This document shows, one piece after another, positions 6,940-15,400 of a DNA stretch of 22,728 bases; positions within the stretch are counted from its first letter, which is position 1; every line of letters starts with the position of its first letter. Made by a program: the position numbers and the translations under genes. The notes under the pieces were generated by a model, which did not search any database, was not told where the DNA came from, and was given only the letters and a program-made list of their open reading frames with translations. Source of the stretch: JALZHR01 sp036389695 (GTDB taxonomy: Bacteria; Acidobacteriota; Blastocatellia; Pyrinomonadales; Pyrinomonadaceae); contig DASVWG010000219.1 of assembly GCA_036389695.1 (NCBI GenBank), positions 1 through 22,728 of the forward strand, given 5' to 3'.

Positions 6940-7581
6940 ATGAAAAAATTAATTCTGGCATCATGCTTAACTCTTCTGGCGAGCGTTTTCGCTTTCGCCC
7001 AAACTGATTACAAGAAATCGGAATTTTTCGTCGGCTATTCAAACACGCAGGTCGACACGGGCGCGAATAGCGGCAACGGCGTCGAAGACTTTTTCGACGA
7101 CCGTGTGAGCTTTCACGGTTTTAACGCTTCCGGCGTCGTCAATGTTAACCGTTATGTCGGCATCAAAGGCGACGTTTCGGGAACATATAAAAACGATGAC
7201 TTTTCTTTTTCCGTGACGAGCGGCTCGACGACGAGCACCGTGGCGTTTAAAACGAAAAGTTCTTTGTATAACGTTTTAGGCGGCGTTCAGATTAAGGACA
7301 ATGCTTCGGCGGCGCGCTTCAAGCCGTTTGCGTATGCTCTGGCGGGCGTCGGTCACGGCAGAACTAAAGTCTCGAACGTGACCTGTCCGGCGGGCGTCGA
7401 CTGCTCGGATTTAATCAGCGATTCGGAAACCGGCTTAGCCGGCGCTTTCGGCGGCGGCTTGGACATCCGCGTCAACGACAAAATCGATTTCCGCGTCCTG
7501 AAAGTCGATTACAACCCGATTCGCTTCGACAGCGGCACGCAGCACAACGTCCGCATCGGCGTCGGCGTCGTTTTCAAATAA
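6940..7581 (+). CDS. Outer-membrane beta-barrel protein (OmpA/OprF-barrel-like)
   Basis: 213 residues. The signal peptide is clear (hydrophobic 4-18, predicted cleavage after FAFA at 17-20, mature start QTDYKK). The mature chain alternates polar and hydrophobic residues with aromatic-flanked strands: SEFFVGYSN, VGIKGDVSG, SSLYNVLGGVQ, FKPFAYALAGVGHG, GAFGGGLDIRV, NVRIGVGVVFK. The pattern suits a small eight-stranded barrel of the OMP beta-barrel superfamily, ending in a strand. A Cys pair in the loop TCPAGVDCSD could form a disulfide. Specific function unknown. It is convergent with the M28 peptidase gene, and a giant hairpin begins 3 nt after its stop codon. Confidence 0.8.
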   Translation: MKKLILASCLTLLASVFAFAQTDYKKSEFFVGYSNTQVDTGANSGNGVEDFFDDRVSFHGFNASGVVNVNRYVGIKGDVSGTYKNDDFSFSVTSGSTTSTVAFKTKSSLYNVLGGVQIKDNASAARFKPFAYALAGVGHGRTKVSNVTCPAGVDCSDLISDSETGLAGAFGGGLDIRVNDKIDFRVLKVDYNPIRFDSGTQHNVRIGVGVVFK

Positions 7582-7583
7582 AC

Positions 7584-7693
7584 GATAGAAAGTGAAAGAG
7601 TGAAAAAGGGAAAAGGTGAAAAAGTTTTGTTGAACGATAATTCAACTCGACTTTTTCACCTTTCTGCTTTTTCACTCTTTCACTTTCGCTATC
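7584..7693. repeat. Giant inverted repeat between convergent genes, likely bidirectional terminator
   Basis: Three perfect stem segments are separated by small mismatches: 7589-7608 with 7667-7686 (20 bp), 7612-7625 with 7650-7663 (14 bp) and 7629-7634 with 7641-7646 (6 bp). The loop is CGATAA. The left arm is built of 7-8-bp GTGAAA-type units. The outer right end overlaps the stop codon of the peptidase gene (7689-7691). T-runs occur in both RNA orientations within the arms. Confidence 0.88.
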
Positions 7694-9389
7694 TTTGCGT
7701 CAGTTCCGGCGGAAGCTGTTTATCAATCTTCGGACGCGATTTTACTTCGGCAAGCTCCCAGAGCGTCAGAAAGATTGTGCGCGTGATTTTTTCCATCTTG
7801 GCGTAATCAATCTTGTCGGGGCTGTCGCCGACGCCGTGATAATCTTCGTGCGTGCCGCTGAACCAGAACGCAATCGGGATGCCTTTCGTCGCGTAGTGAA
7901 AATGGTCGGAGCGGAAAAAGAAACGATTTTCGTCTTTCGGGTCGTCGTATTTATAGTTGTAGGTCAGCTTCAAAAACGAATCATTGACGCCTTTCGTCAT
8001 CGCGCCGAGCTCGCTGCTCATCATTTCCGAACCGATAACGTAAACTTCATTTTCGCCCGTCAGCTCGCCGTTGCAGGGTTTTTGTCCCGGTCTTAAATTC
8101 GTGTCGCACGGCGCTTGATAGCCCGGCTTTTTGCTGCGACCAATCATGTCTATATTCAGTTGAGCAATCACGTTTTTCAAATCGACCGTCGGATATTTAA
8201 CAAAATACTCGCTGCCCCACAAGCCTTTTTCTTCGCCCGCGTGCCAGACAAAAAGAATCGAGCGCTTCGGTTTTTTCGGCGCTTTCGCGAGCGCTTCGGC
8301 AATCGACAGAACCGCCGTCGTGCCTGAGCCGTCGTCGTCCGCGCCGTTAAAAATCTTGTCGTCGCCGGGAACGTTCGGGTTCATCCCGACGTGGTCGTAA
8401 TGCGCGCCGACGGCGACCATCTCGTTTTTCAGCACGGGGTCGGAGCCTTCGATCAGAGCGACGACGTTTTGCGTCGTCAGCGTCTCGGATTTGCTTTCGA
8501 CCGCGACGCCGAATTTTTTCGCCGTGTTCATTTCAAACGCGGGAACGGCGGTGGTTGATTTCAACGGGTTGGCGGCTTCGCCTTCATACAAAGCGCTGCC
8601 GATGGTTTGCGAAACCAGAAAAACGGGCAGCGGCGCGACCGGAGATTTCGGCTCGTCGGTCAGACCTTCGACGCGCGTTGCGCCGCCGTCTCTCAAAAAT
8701 TGTCTGACCTGTCCCCAGAAGCTTTGCAGTTCGGGCGAAGCGACGACGATGACGCCCGCCGCGCCTTTCTGCCGCGCGTAGGTGACCGGGTCAGCCCAAT
8801 CCGTGCCTCTGCCTTCCGGCTTCAATTCGGCGCGCGTGACGCCTTTCGGCGGAATAATCAGCGAAGGGTCGGTCGGCGCGCCCTGAAGCTGTACGACGGC
8901 GATTTTGCCGCGCACGTCGACATTCGAATACGCATCGATATTTTTTGATTTGACGAGCCAGCCTTCACCGACAAAAACGAGCGGCGCGCTTAAAGTCCCA
9001 TTCGTATTGCCGCGCATTTTAAAAAATTCTTCGCCGTACGGAAAACGCTGCGAGCCGATTTCCATAAAAGCATTGGCGCGGTCAATCGAATCGCGGCGCA
9101 AGGTTATTTTTTGAAAATAAGTGCCATTGTCGCCCGCCGGTTTGACGCCCCATTGCTTGAGATTCAGCGCGATAAACTTGGCGGTCAAATCCAGCCCGCG
9201 CGAGGGCGTATTGCGTCCTTCCATTTCGTCGGAAGCAATAAAATACAGGTAATTTTTCAATTGTTCCTGCGTAATCGACTCGGCGGCTTTGCGCTTTGCC
9301 GGAGTGATTTTGACGGCGACCTGCGCCAGCGCCGAATAAGGCAGAGCGAGCGTCAGCAAAAGTAAAAAAGCTAATAAATTTTTCTTCAT
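7689..9389 (-). CDS. Secreted M28 family zinc metallopeptidase with PA domain
   Basis: 566 residues. A signal peptide (about 4-22, ending SALA) directs export. A helical region at 36-85 is followed by a PA-like insert (about 130-300), where GKIAVVQLQG and KGAAGVIVVASPE are the recognisable strands. The catalytic M28 domain follows, with the two-zinc ligand set visible: H330 in GAHYDHVG, D351 in NGADDDGSG, E386/E387 in HAGEEKGLWG, D414 in NIDMIGR and H496 in RSDHFHY. It should act as an aminopeptidase or carboxypeptidase outside the cytoplasm. The ATG at 9389 is preferred because GGAG lies 5 nt before it; a TTG five codons upstream is the alternative. Confidence 0.93.
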   Translation of the reverse strand: MKKNLLAFLLLLTLALPYSALAQVAVKITPAKRKAAESITQEQLKNYLYFIASDEMEGRNTPSRGLDLTAKFIALNLKQWGVKPAGDNGTYFQKITLRRDSIDRANAFMEIGSQRFPYGEEFFKMRGNTNGTLSAPLVFVGEGWLVKSKNIDAYSNVDVRGKIAVVQLQGAPTDPSLIIPPKGVTRAELKPEGRGTDWADPVTYARQKGAAGVIVVASPELQSFWGQVRQFLRDGGATRVEGLTDEPKSPVAPLPVFLVSQTIGSALYEGEAANPLKSTTAVPAFEMNTAKKFGVAVESKSETLTTQNVVALIEGSDPVLKNEMVAVGAHYDHVGMNPNVPGDDKIFNGADDDGSGTTAVLSIAEALAKAPKKPKRSILFVWHAGEEKGLWGSEYFVKYPTVDLKNVIAQLNIDMIGRSKKPGYQAPCDTNLRPGQKPCNGELTGENEVYVIGSEMMSSELGAMTKGVNDSFLKLTYNYKYDDPKDENRFFFRSDHFHYATKGIPIAFWFSGTHEDYHGVGDSPDKIDYAKMEKITRTIFLTLWELAEVKSRPKIDKQLPPELTQR

Positions 9390-9439
9390 TTTTTCTCCAA
9401 GCAAGTTAAGAAAGCATAGAAAACGGAACGCTGATTTTC

Positions 9440-9500
9440 AGGATAAATCAGGATTGATTAGACTTTAGCTTAATGAATCTCGGGCAATCCTAATCAATCA
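9440..9500. repeat. ATCAGGATT-type intergenic repeat
   Basis: GATTGATTAG (9452-9461) is the reverse complement of 9490-9499. Neighbouring words such as ATCAGGATT, GATAAATCAGG and CAATCCTAATC are variants of the same unit. It lies between the start of the M28 gene and the end of lpxI, in the 168-bp gap 9390-9557. Confidence 0.5.
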
Positions 9501-9557
9501 GTGCTGCATTCTTTAATTCTTCTTGATTTTACGTTGATTAACTGGATTTGTTTCCGC

Positions 9558-10355
9558 TCAGACGGCGACGACCGCGATTTTTTTCTCGTCGGCGAGCGCG
9601 AGCATTTCTTCTTTGTCGAAAATCAGAGTTTTTCCGGCGGTCAGGCACAGACAGGTCGCGCCCGCTTCATGCATTGTTTGAATGGTCGGCACGCCGACGA
9701 CCGGAACGTCGAAACGCATATCCTGATTCGGCTTGGCGACTTTGACGACCGTCAGTTTTCCTTTGGCGAGCTCTCCGGCGCGTTTAATAACGGCGTCCGT
9801 GCCTTCCATCGCTTCGATGGCGACGCACGCCCTGGCGCGCACGACGATGGTTTGTCCCAGGTCGAGCCGCGCGATTTCGCCCGCGATTTGCAAGCCGTAT
9901 TCGATATTGCCCTGTTCTGCGGAATCGGGTTTCCGCCGCGTCAGAACGCCTTCCTGCGCGAGCTGGTCTTGAATAAAATAAGTCGAGTCAATCAGTTCGA
10001 TGTCGTCTTTGGCAAGCTCGGCGGCGACCGCGCCGATTAGTGAATCGGTGTTTCTCTGCTTCAAGCCGAAAAGCATTTTCAGCATTCGCAAATCCGGCAG
10101 AGCGCCCGAAAAAATCTGCACGTGTTTGACCTGTCCAGCCATTATCGCTTGCCGGACGCCTTCTTTTTTGAAAAAGGAAATCATCTTGCCGAGCTGCCCG
10201 ATGCCGACCCAGATTAATTTATCGGCGACTTCCTCGATGCGTTTATCGGTTTCCTCTTTTATGGCGACGACCGCCAGCGACGCGCCCTGTTTTTTCGCGC
10301 CTTCGACGACGAGAAAAGGAAATTTCCCGTTTCCGGCAATCAAGCCGTATTTCAT
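9558..10355 (-). CDS. lpxI: UDP-2,3-diacylglucosamine pyrophosphatase LpxI
   Basis: 265 residues. It hydrolyses UDP-2,3-diacylglucosamine to lipid X and UMP, the step that LpxH performs in E. coli. Recognised by the N-terminal YGLIAGNGKFPFLV (3-16), GVRQAIMAGQVKHV (66-79), the nucleotide-site region ARACVAIEAMEGTDAVIKRAG (174-194, quoted in part) and the C-terminal QDMRFDVPVVG block (211-221), which carries conserved acidic residues. The chosen ATG overlaps the lpxA stop codon as ATGA (10352-10355), so translation is probably coupled. A longer frame to 10415 lies inside lpxA and is rejected. Last gene of the envelope cluster. Confidence 0.92.
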   Translation of the reverse strand: MKYGLIAGNGKFPFLVVEGAKKQGASLAVVAIKEETDKRIEEVADKLIWVGIGQLGKMISFFKKEGVRQAIMAGQVKHVQIFSGALPDLRMLKMLFGLKQRNTDSLIGAVAAELAKDDIELIDSTYFIQDQLAQEGVLTRRKPDSAEQGNIEYGLQIAGEIARLDLGQTIVVRARACVAIEAMEGTDAVIKRAGELAKGKLTVVKVAKPNQDMRFDVPVVGVPTIQTMHEAGATCLCLTAGKTLIFDKEEMLALADEKKIAVVAV

Positions 10356-11128
10356 TTGACCACTCCGCGTGACGAAGTTTCGATAAAATCGACGAGCAAA
10401 TCGACTTCCGCGCAATCCGTAATTTCTTCTTTAATTTTTTCGATTGCCTGCGTCGTGTTCAGCTTCGAGGAAAGCAAAAGGTGATAAGCGTGATGAAGCT
10501 TTTCGATGGTTTCTTTGGAATAGCCGCGCCGCCGCATCCCGACGCGGTTTAAGCCGTAACATTTCGCGTGATTGCCCTGCGAGACGGCAAACGGCAGAGC
10601 GTCTTTGACGACGACCGAATAGCCGCCGACGAAGGCTTCGCGACCGATGCGGCAGTATTGATGAACGCCGGAATATGCGCCGACATTGGCGCGGTCTTCA
10701 ATCGTCACGTGACCGGCTAAGGTTGCGGCGTTTGCCATAATCACCTCGTTGCCGATGCGGCAATCGTGCGCGACGTGCGCCTGCGCCATCAGAAGATTAT
10801 TGTCGCCGATTTCGGTCAGCCCGCCGCCGCCCGCCGTGCCGCGATGAATCGTGACAAACTCGCGGATATGATTGTTTTTGCCGATGCGCGTCTGCGTCGC
10901 TTCGCCGGCGTATTTCAAATCCTGCGGCGCGAGCCCGATGGAAACGAACGGAAAAACGCGCGTCTCGCTGCCGACTTCGGTTTTGCCGTCGATGACGACG
11001 TGCGATTCCAGACGAACCCTGTCGCCTAAAATCACTTCGTCGCCGACGACGGAAAACGCTCCGATGTAGCAATCGTCGCCGATAACAGCCTGCGGGCTGA
11101 CGATTGCGGTTTCATGAATAAAAGTCAT
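10352..11128 (-). CDS. lpxA: Acyl-ACP--UDP-N-acetylglucosamine O-acyltransferase
   Basis: 258 residues. First enzyme of lipid A synthesis, adding a hydroxyacyl chain to the 3-position of UDP-GlcNAc. The left-handed beta-helix is visible as hexapeptide repeats over about residues 1-185 (IHETAIVSPQAVIGD, YIGAFSVVGDEVILGD and so on). The catalytic histidine is H121 in AHVAHDCRIGN, equivalent to H125 of the E. coli enzyme. The C-terminal helical domain starts near RVGMRRRGYS. No Shine-Dalgarno sequence precedes the ATG: the 10 nt upstream are AT-rich, and behind them stands a 31-bp hairpin separating lpxA from fabZ. Confidence 0.96.
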   Translation of the reverse strand: MTFIHETAIVSPQAVIGDDCYIGAFSVVGDEVILGDRVRLESHVVIDGKTEVGSETRVFPFVSIGLAPQDLKYAGEATQTRIGKNNHIREFVTIHRGTAGGGGLTEIGDNNLLMAQAHVAHDCRIGNEVIMANAATLAGHVTIEDRANVGAYSGVHQYCRIGREAFVGGYSVVVKDALPFAVSQGNHAKCYGLNRVGMRRRGYSKETIEKLHHAYHLLLSSKLNTTQAIEKIKEEITDCAEVDLLVDFIETSSRGVVK

Positions 11129-11137
11129 TTAATTAAG

Positions 11138-11211
11138 TGATAACTGATAACTGATAACTGATAGTGAAAAGCATTAACTATTCACTATCAGTTATCAGTT
11201 ATCAGTTATCA
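11138..11211. repeat. Heptad (TGATAAC) perfect 31-bp hairpin between fabZ and lpxA
   Basis: Arms 11138-11168 and 11181-11211 are perfect reverse complements around a 12-nt loop. The left arm is TGATAAC three times plus TGATAGTGAA; the right arm is the matching GTTATCA run. It ends 1 nt from the fabZ stop codon (11213-11215) and 9 nt from the lpxA start. No T-run follows on the minus strand, so it is more likely an attenuation, processing or stability element than a terminator. Confidence 0.93.
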
Positions 11212-11212
11212 G

Positions 11213-11656
11213 TTATTTTCCTCTCTTGGCAATTACCGACATAATCTCGGCTTCCGCCGCCAGCTGCCCGTCGACGCGCGCCAGCCCCCGCATTTTCTGC
11301 ACTTTGCTGCCCATCCTGAGCGGCACGACTTCGAGCGTCAGCGTGTCGCCCGGCACGACCGGACGACGAAAACGCGCCGATTCGATGCCGCTGAAGAACG
11401 GGATTTTGTTGGCGCGGTCGTCAAATTCGCGCAAGGCGAGAATCGCGCCGACCTGCGCCAGCGCTTCGATAATCAAAACGCCCGGCATAACGGGCGCTTC
11501 CGGAAAATGCCCGCGAAAAAAATATTCGTTGATGGTCACCTGCTTGATGCCGACGATGCGCTCGCGCGGAACGAGCTCGATAATTTTATCGACCAGCAGA
11601 AACGGATAGCGATGCGGCAGGATTTCTTGAATTGCCCTCGAATCAAGAACGGTCAT
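11213..11656 (-). CDS. fabZ: 3-hydroxyacyl-[acyl-carrier-protein] dehydratase FabZ
   Basis: 147 residues. It removes water from 3-hydroxyacyl-ACP in fatty acid elongation and shares its substrate pool with LpxA. The hotdog-fold signatures are present: ILPHRYPFLLVD (12-23) and the active-site segment FRGHFPEAPVMPGVLIIEALAQ (47-68, quoted in part), giving catalytic H50 and E64. The ATG at 11656 gives the usual start MTVLDSRAIQEILPHR; a TTG at 11674 is the alternative. Neither has a good Shine-Dalgarno sequence. It lies between skp and lpxA, as in many Gram-negative lipid A clusters. Confidence 0.95.
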   Translation of the reverse strand: MTVLDSRAIQEILPHRYPFLLVDKIIELVPRERIVGIKQVTINEYFFRGHFPEAPVMPGVLIIEALAQVGAILALREFDDRANKIPFFSGIESARFRRPVVPGDTLTLEVVPLRMGSKVQKMRGLARVDGQLAAEAEIMSVIAKRGK

Positions 11657-11682
11657 AAGAAAATTAGGATACAAAATACAGA

Positions 11683-11742
11683 AATCAGAAGCCAGCCGCC
11701 ATCGACCGACTTCTGATTATAGATTTCCGAAATCCGAAAAAA
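11683..11742. repeat. Short inverted repeat and ATTTCCGA-type units between skp and fabZ
   Basis: AATCAGAAG (11683-11691) pairs with CTTCTGATT (11710-11718) around an 18-nt loop. It is followed by TTCCGAA and ATCCGAA, two 7-mers of the type also seen before ribBA. This is the position where lpxD is found in many relatives of this cluster. Confidence 0.5.
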
Positions 11743-11747
11743 CCGGC

Positions 11748-12371
11748 TTACGGTTTGGTCGGCGTGGTCACGGCAGTCGTCGCCGGACGCGCATTGTAAA
11801 ACAAAACAAATTCTTTGGTCACGTCGACTTTAGCTTCGTCCCAGCCGAGAATGACTCCGGCTTGATCCAATTTGGCGGCGTCCAAAACCAAGCCGTAGCC
11901 TTTCTGCTTGGTGAAATCCTGAATCGCCTTCATAATGTCCTGCGTAATCGGACCTAACACGGTTGCCTGACGTCGCTGGATTTTGGCTTTCAAATCTTCT
12001 TCCGTGCGTTTGGCTTTGACTTGCAGGTTTTGATACTCGTCGATTTTAGTCTGAACGGATTCGGGCTTGATCGGACTGTTCGGCTTCGAAAGCTGCTCGC
12101 GCAGAGTCGTTATCTCTTTTTCCAGATTCTGCATTCGCGTGGCATCAGCCTGTAGTGCAGTGATTTCATTCTTGAATTCGTTATCGAGTGCTTTCTCAGC
12201 ATTGACGTATCTGGTAATACCTAACTTTTCGTCTCCGAACATAGCTGTATTAATGGTCACGATTCTGCCTGCGCCTGCCGGCTGCGACGGCGGTGGCGTC
12301 TGGGCGAAAGCCGAGACGGTAAAAAGTGCCGCAAAGAATAAGCTGACGGCAATAGAACGGAATGTTTTCAT
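11748..12371 (-). CDS. skp: OmpH/Skp family periplasmic chaperone
   Basis: 207 residues. The signal peptide is clear (about 6-20, predicted cleavage after SAFA at 20-23). A short Pro/Gly linker precedes the beta-strand RIVTINTAMF. A long charged coiled coil follows at about 50-135 (ALDNEFKNEITALQADATR through AKRTEEDLKAKIQ, quoted in part), then a closing domain with GYGLVLDAAK, and a Thr/Pro-rich tail. Skp trimers carry unfolded outer-membrane proteins across the periplasm to BamA, encoded immediately upstream in the same direction. AAGGAG is 14 nt from the ATG, an unusually long spacing. Confidence 0.88.
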   Translation of the reverse strand: MKTFRSIAVSLFFAALFTVSAFAQTPPPSQPAGAGRIVTINTAMFGDEKLGITRYVNAEKALDNEFKNEITALQADATRMQNLEKEITTLREQLSKPNSPIKPESVQTKIDEYQNLQVKAKRTEEDLKAKIQRRQATVLGPITQDIMKAIQDFTKQKGYGLVLDAAKLDQAGVILGWDEAKVDVTKEFVLFYNARPATTAVTTPTKP

Positions 12372-12391
12372 GATTTTTTATAATACTCCTT
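12372..12391 (-). promoter_or_regulatory. skp ribosome-binding site with 14-nt spacing
   Basis: AAGGAG lies at 12386-12391 on the minus strand, 14 nt before the ATG, followed by TAT and an AT-rich spacer ending ATC. The arrangement AAGGAGTAT...ATCATGAAAA is shared with the beta-barrel gene at 6940. Confidence 0.5.
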
Positions 12392-12480
12392 AAATCTGGT
12401 AGAAAAGGCTGGTCAAATTTTTGACTTTACCATTGGAAACCGATTTCTTCAAAATTGTTGCTTGTGTTTTCCTAAAAATT

Positions 12481-15400
12481 TTAAAAAGTTCTTCCGACCG
12501 AGAAGCGAAAACCGTTTCGCTTGCCGGGCAGAAAGAAATTGGGCAATTCTTCGGTAAATCCTATCTTTGCGTTAGGATTGAAATAATAAATCAGGCGAAA
12601 CGGAACGTTGACGACCGGCACCTGCACGCGCAGCTCGAGACCGACGCTCGACTTGAAATCGCCGATGTCGGCAAAGTGGCTTTCGCCGACGCGCACCAGC
12701 TGATTCGTCTGCGCCTCGCCGCGCAGAAAGATTTGCTGCCAGCCGAACGGAAGAGTCACCGGACAGGTCGACGGATATTGCGGGTCGCAATGCCGATTGA
12801 CAAATTCTCGCCGGGTTACGATTCCGCCCAGCTCGTTGATAATTAAACCGCCGAGAAATGACGGCTGAAACTGCGTATTGTTGCGCAGGAAAGTCAGGTT
12901 CAAGGAATTAAAAGCTCCGAGAAACGGCTGGTCATTCAGAAAAGCGCTGTTAATCGTCTGCGTATCGCCTTTGCGCAGATTGAAAACCGTTCCGATATCG
13001 GCAAACGCCGCCAGGCTGACGGGACCGAAAATCGGGATGCGATATTCGAAGTTTCCTAAAAGCTGCGTGTCGCCGCCGATATATGTAAAGCTCTGGCTGA
13101 GAAGTCCGGGATTCGCGCCCGAAGCGCCGGTAAAAGTTCCGAGCGCGGCAAGCTCCGCTACGCGCTCCGGCGCCAAGCCGGTTATCGGCTCCGGCGTTCC
13201 CGTAGGATTCAGCGCCACCACGACGTTTCTCGAAGTGATGAAACTGTCAACCGGCGCAATCGGACCGATGGCGCGAACATTATAACCGCGCAAATCGAAT
13301 TCGCTGCCCAGAAAGTAGCGCTCGCTAAACGGAACGCCGTTGACAAAAGCCAGCGAGTCCGGATTGCTGACTTTCGGTGTCGGCGACCACGCGCCGATTG
13401 TTCCGGCTTGAATGCGGAAACCGAAAACCTCGGCGTTCGGCGAGCGTTTGCGGCGCACGGGCATAAAGTGCGTAAAAGTTATGCTCGGCTGATACGTGCG
13501 AACGTCGCCGCCCAATCCGGCAAAGCCGATGCTGGCGGCGAGCTGCGTTCCGCGCAGCGTGTCGATGCCGTTTGCCGCGGGCTGGCGCGAATCGTAGACA
13601 AAGCTCGGCGTGATGCGGCTCGTCATAATATTCGGCTGGCGAAAGACGACTGGAATTTCCGTCGCGGCGTTGCCTTCGGCGTTAACCGGCGGGTCGGTAA
13701 TCGTCGTCGCCGTAAATTGATACGTCAGACCGATGCGCGAAAATTGCGAAAAACGGCGCTTCGGCAGAAATTCGGAAAGCGGCGAGGTGGCGAAAACCGA
13801 TGCGCCGTAAGTCGTCTGCGTAAAAAGATTGTCGGCGTCGGTGATAACCGTGCCGAACGGGTTTGACGCGTCGGAAAACAGATTCTGATTCTGCGACAGA
13901 AACGTGCCTTCGCCGAAAAATTTGTAGCGCGAAGCGAACAGCGAAAAGCCGACCGAAATCGGGCGGTCTTTGAAATACGGCTCGGTAAACGAAAGCTGCA
14001 AGCTCGTCTGCCGGTTGCCGAAACCGACGTTGAAAGCGAAAACTTCGCCGCGTCCGAAAAGATTGTTGGTCGAATATTCAAGCCCGAAAAACGAGCCGCC
14101 GATGCCGGAAATGCCGCCGTTAAAAGAAATCTGCTGTCTGCCTTTTTCCTTGACGTTGACGATTAAATCGACGTCGCCGGTTTCTTCGTCCGTGCGGATT
14201 TCGACATCTTTATCCTTATCAATCGGGTCGAAATACTGCGTTTGATTCAGACGAATCACCGAAGTTTCCAGCGCCAGCTGGTTGTAGATGTCGCCTTCGT
14301 TAATCAGAACTTCGCGGCGCAGAACGCGGTCGCGCGTAAACGTGTTGCCCGCAAATTCCAGGCGGCGCAGGCGGAATTGCTTGCCTTCGTCGATGGAGAT
14401 GTTGATATCGACGATGCCTTCGTTCGGATTCGCCGGGTTGTCTCTAAACTGCGGGTCAAGCTCGGCGTCGTAAAGCACGAACCCCTGCGAGCCGTAAGCT
14501 TTTTTCAAATCTTCATACAGCCCTTTCCTGAGCCTTTGACCGTCGGCAACATCGCCTTTCTTTAAGCCGAGACCGGCGATAATCCTATCTTCGGCAAAAA
14601 TCGAATTGCCTTCGATTTTGATTTCGCCGACGCGATAAAGCTTGCCTTCGGTGACCGGAACGATAATGCGAAGCGTGTCGTCTTTCGACGAAATCAGCGG
14701 CAGAGGCAGCGTTATCAAAGGAATAAAATCGGTACGCTTGACGCCCAAGCCTTCGACCTGCGGCTCGCCGATACGCGCCTGAAAATAGCCTTTCGAGAAC
14801 ATATATTCGCGCACGTTTTTCTGCAAATCGTATTGCAGCTTGCGCAAATCCAGAATGTCCTGCCCTTGAAAACGCGAAATCAGTCCGGTTTCTTTCACCA
14901 GCTGAAGCGCGCCGCGCAGCTCGCTGTCTTTAAAAATCTCGTTGCCTTCAAATTGAATATCGACGATGCGCGAGCGTCTGCCCTGGTCGATGTCAAAAGT
15001 GACGGCGACCGATGTGGCGGAAACTTCTTCGACTTTTTCCGTAATCGTCGCGTTCGGATAGCCTTTCGCGGCGAGCAGCTCGCGGATGACGCGTTTCGCG
15101 GCGTTGACCTTGACGGGGTCGAAAACGGCTTCTTTCGAGATGCCGACGCGCTGCTCGCGAAATTGTTTCAGGATTTCGGATTCGGGCACGGCTTCGCTGC
15201 CTTCAAACTGCAAATCGCGGATAATCGGCAGCTCGCGGACTTCGAAAATCACGCGCACGCCGCCGCGCACGCCTTCTTCCGTCAAAACGCGCGTCGCGGT
15301 TTTGTCAAAAAAATTCAGAGAGAGAAGCTCGCGCAAATCGCGTTCGAGCTGCTGCGGGTTATAGGTGTCGCCCGCGCGGGTTTTGATGTAGTAAAGCAGG

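Noticed and set aside
9501..10040. 179-residue plus-strand open frame opposite lpxI
   Set aside because: Antisense of a recognised enzyme and rich in Arg/Asp/Phe as expected of complement translation.
11138..11211. CRISPR array
   Set aside because: Units are 7 bp without unique spacers and the two arrays are reverse complements, so this is a tandem/inverted repeat, not CRISPR.
12412..12425. GTCAAATTTTTGAC palindrome in the bamA-skp gap as an operator
   Set aside because: Only 6-bp arms around a 2-nt centre in AT-rich DNA and a single copy; too weak to call.
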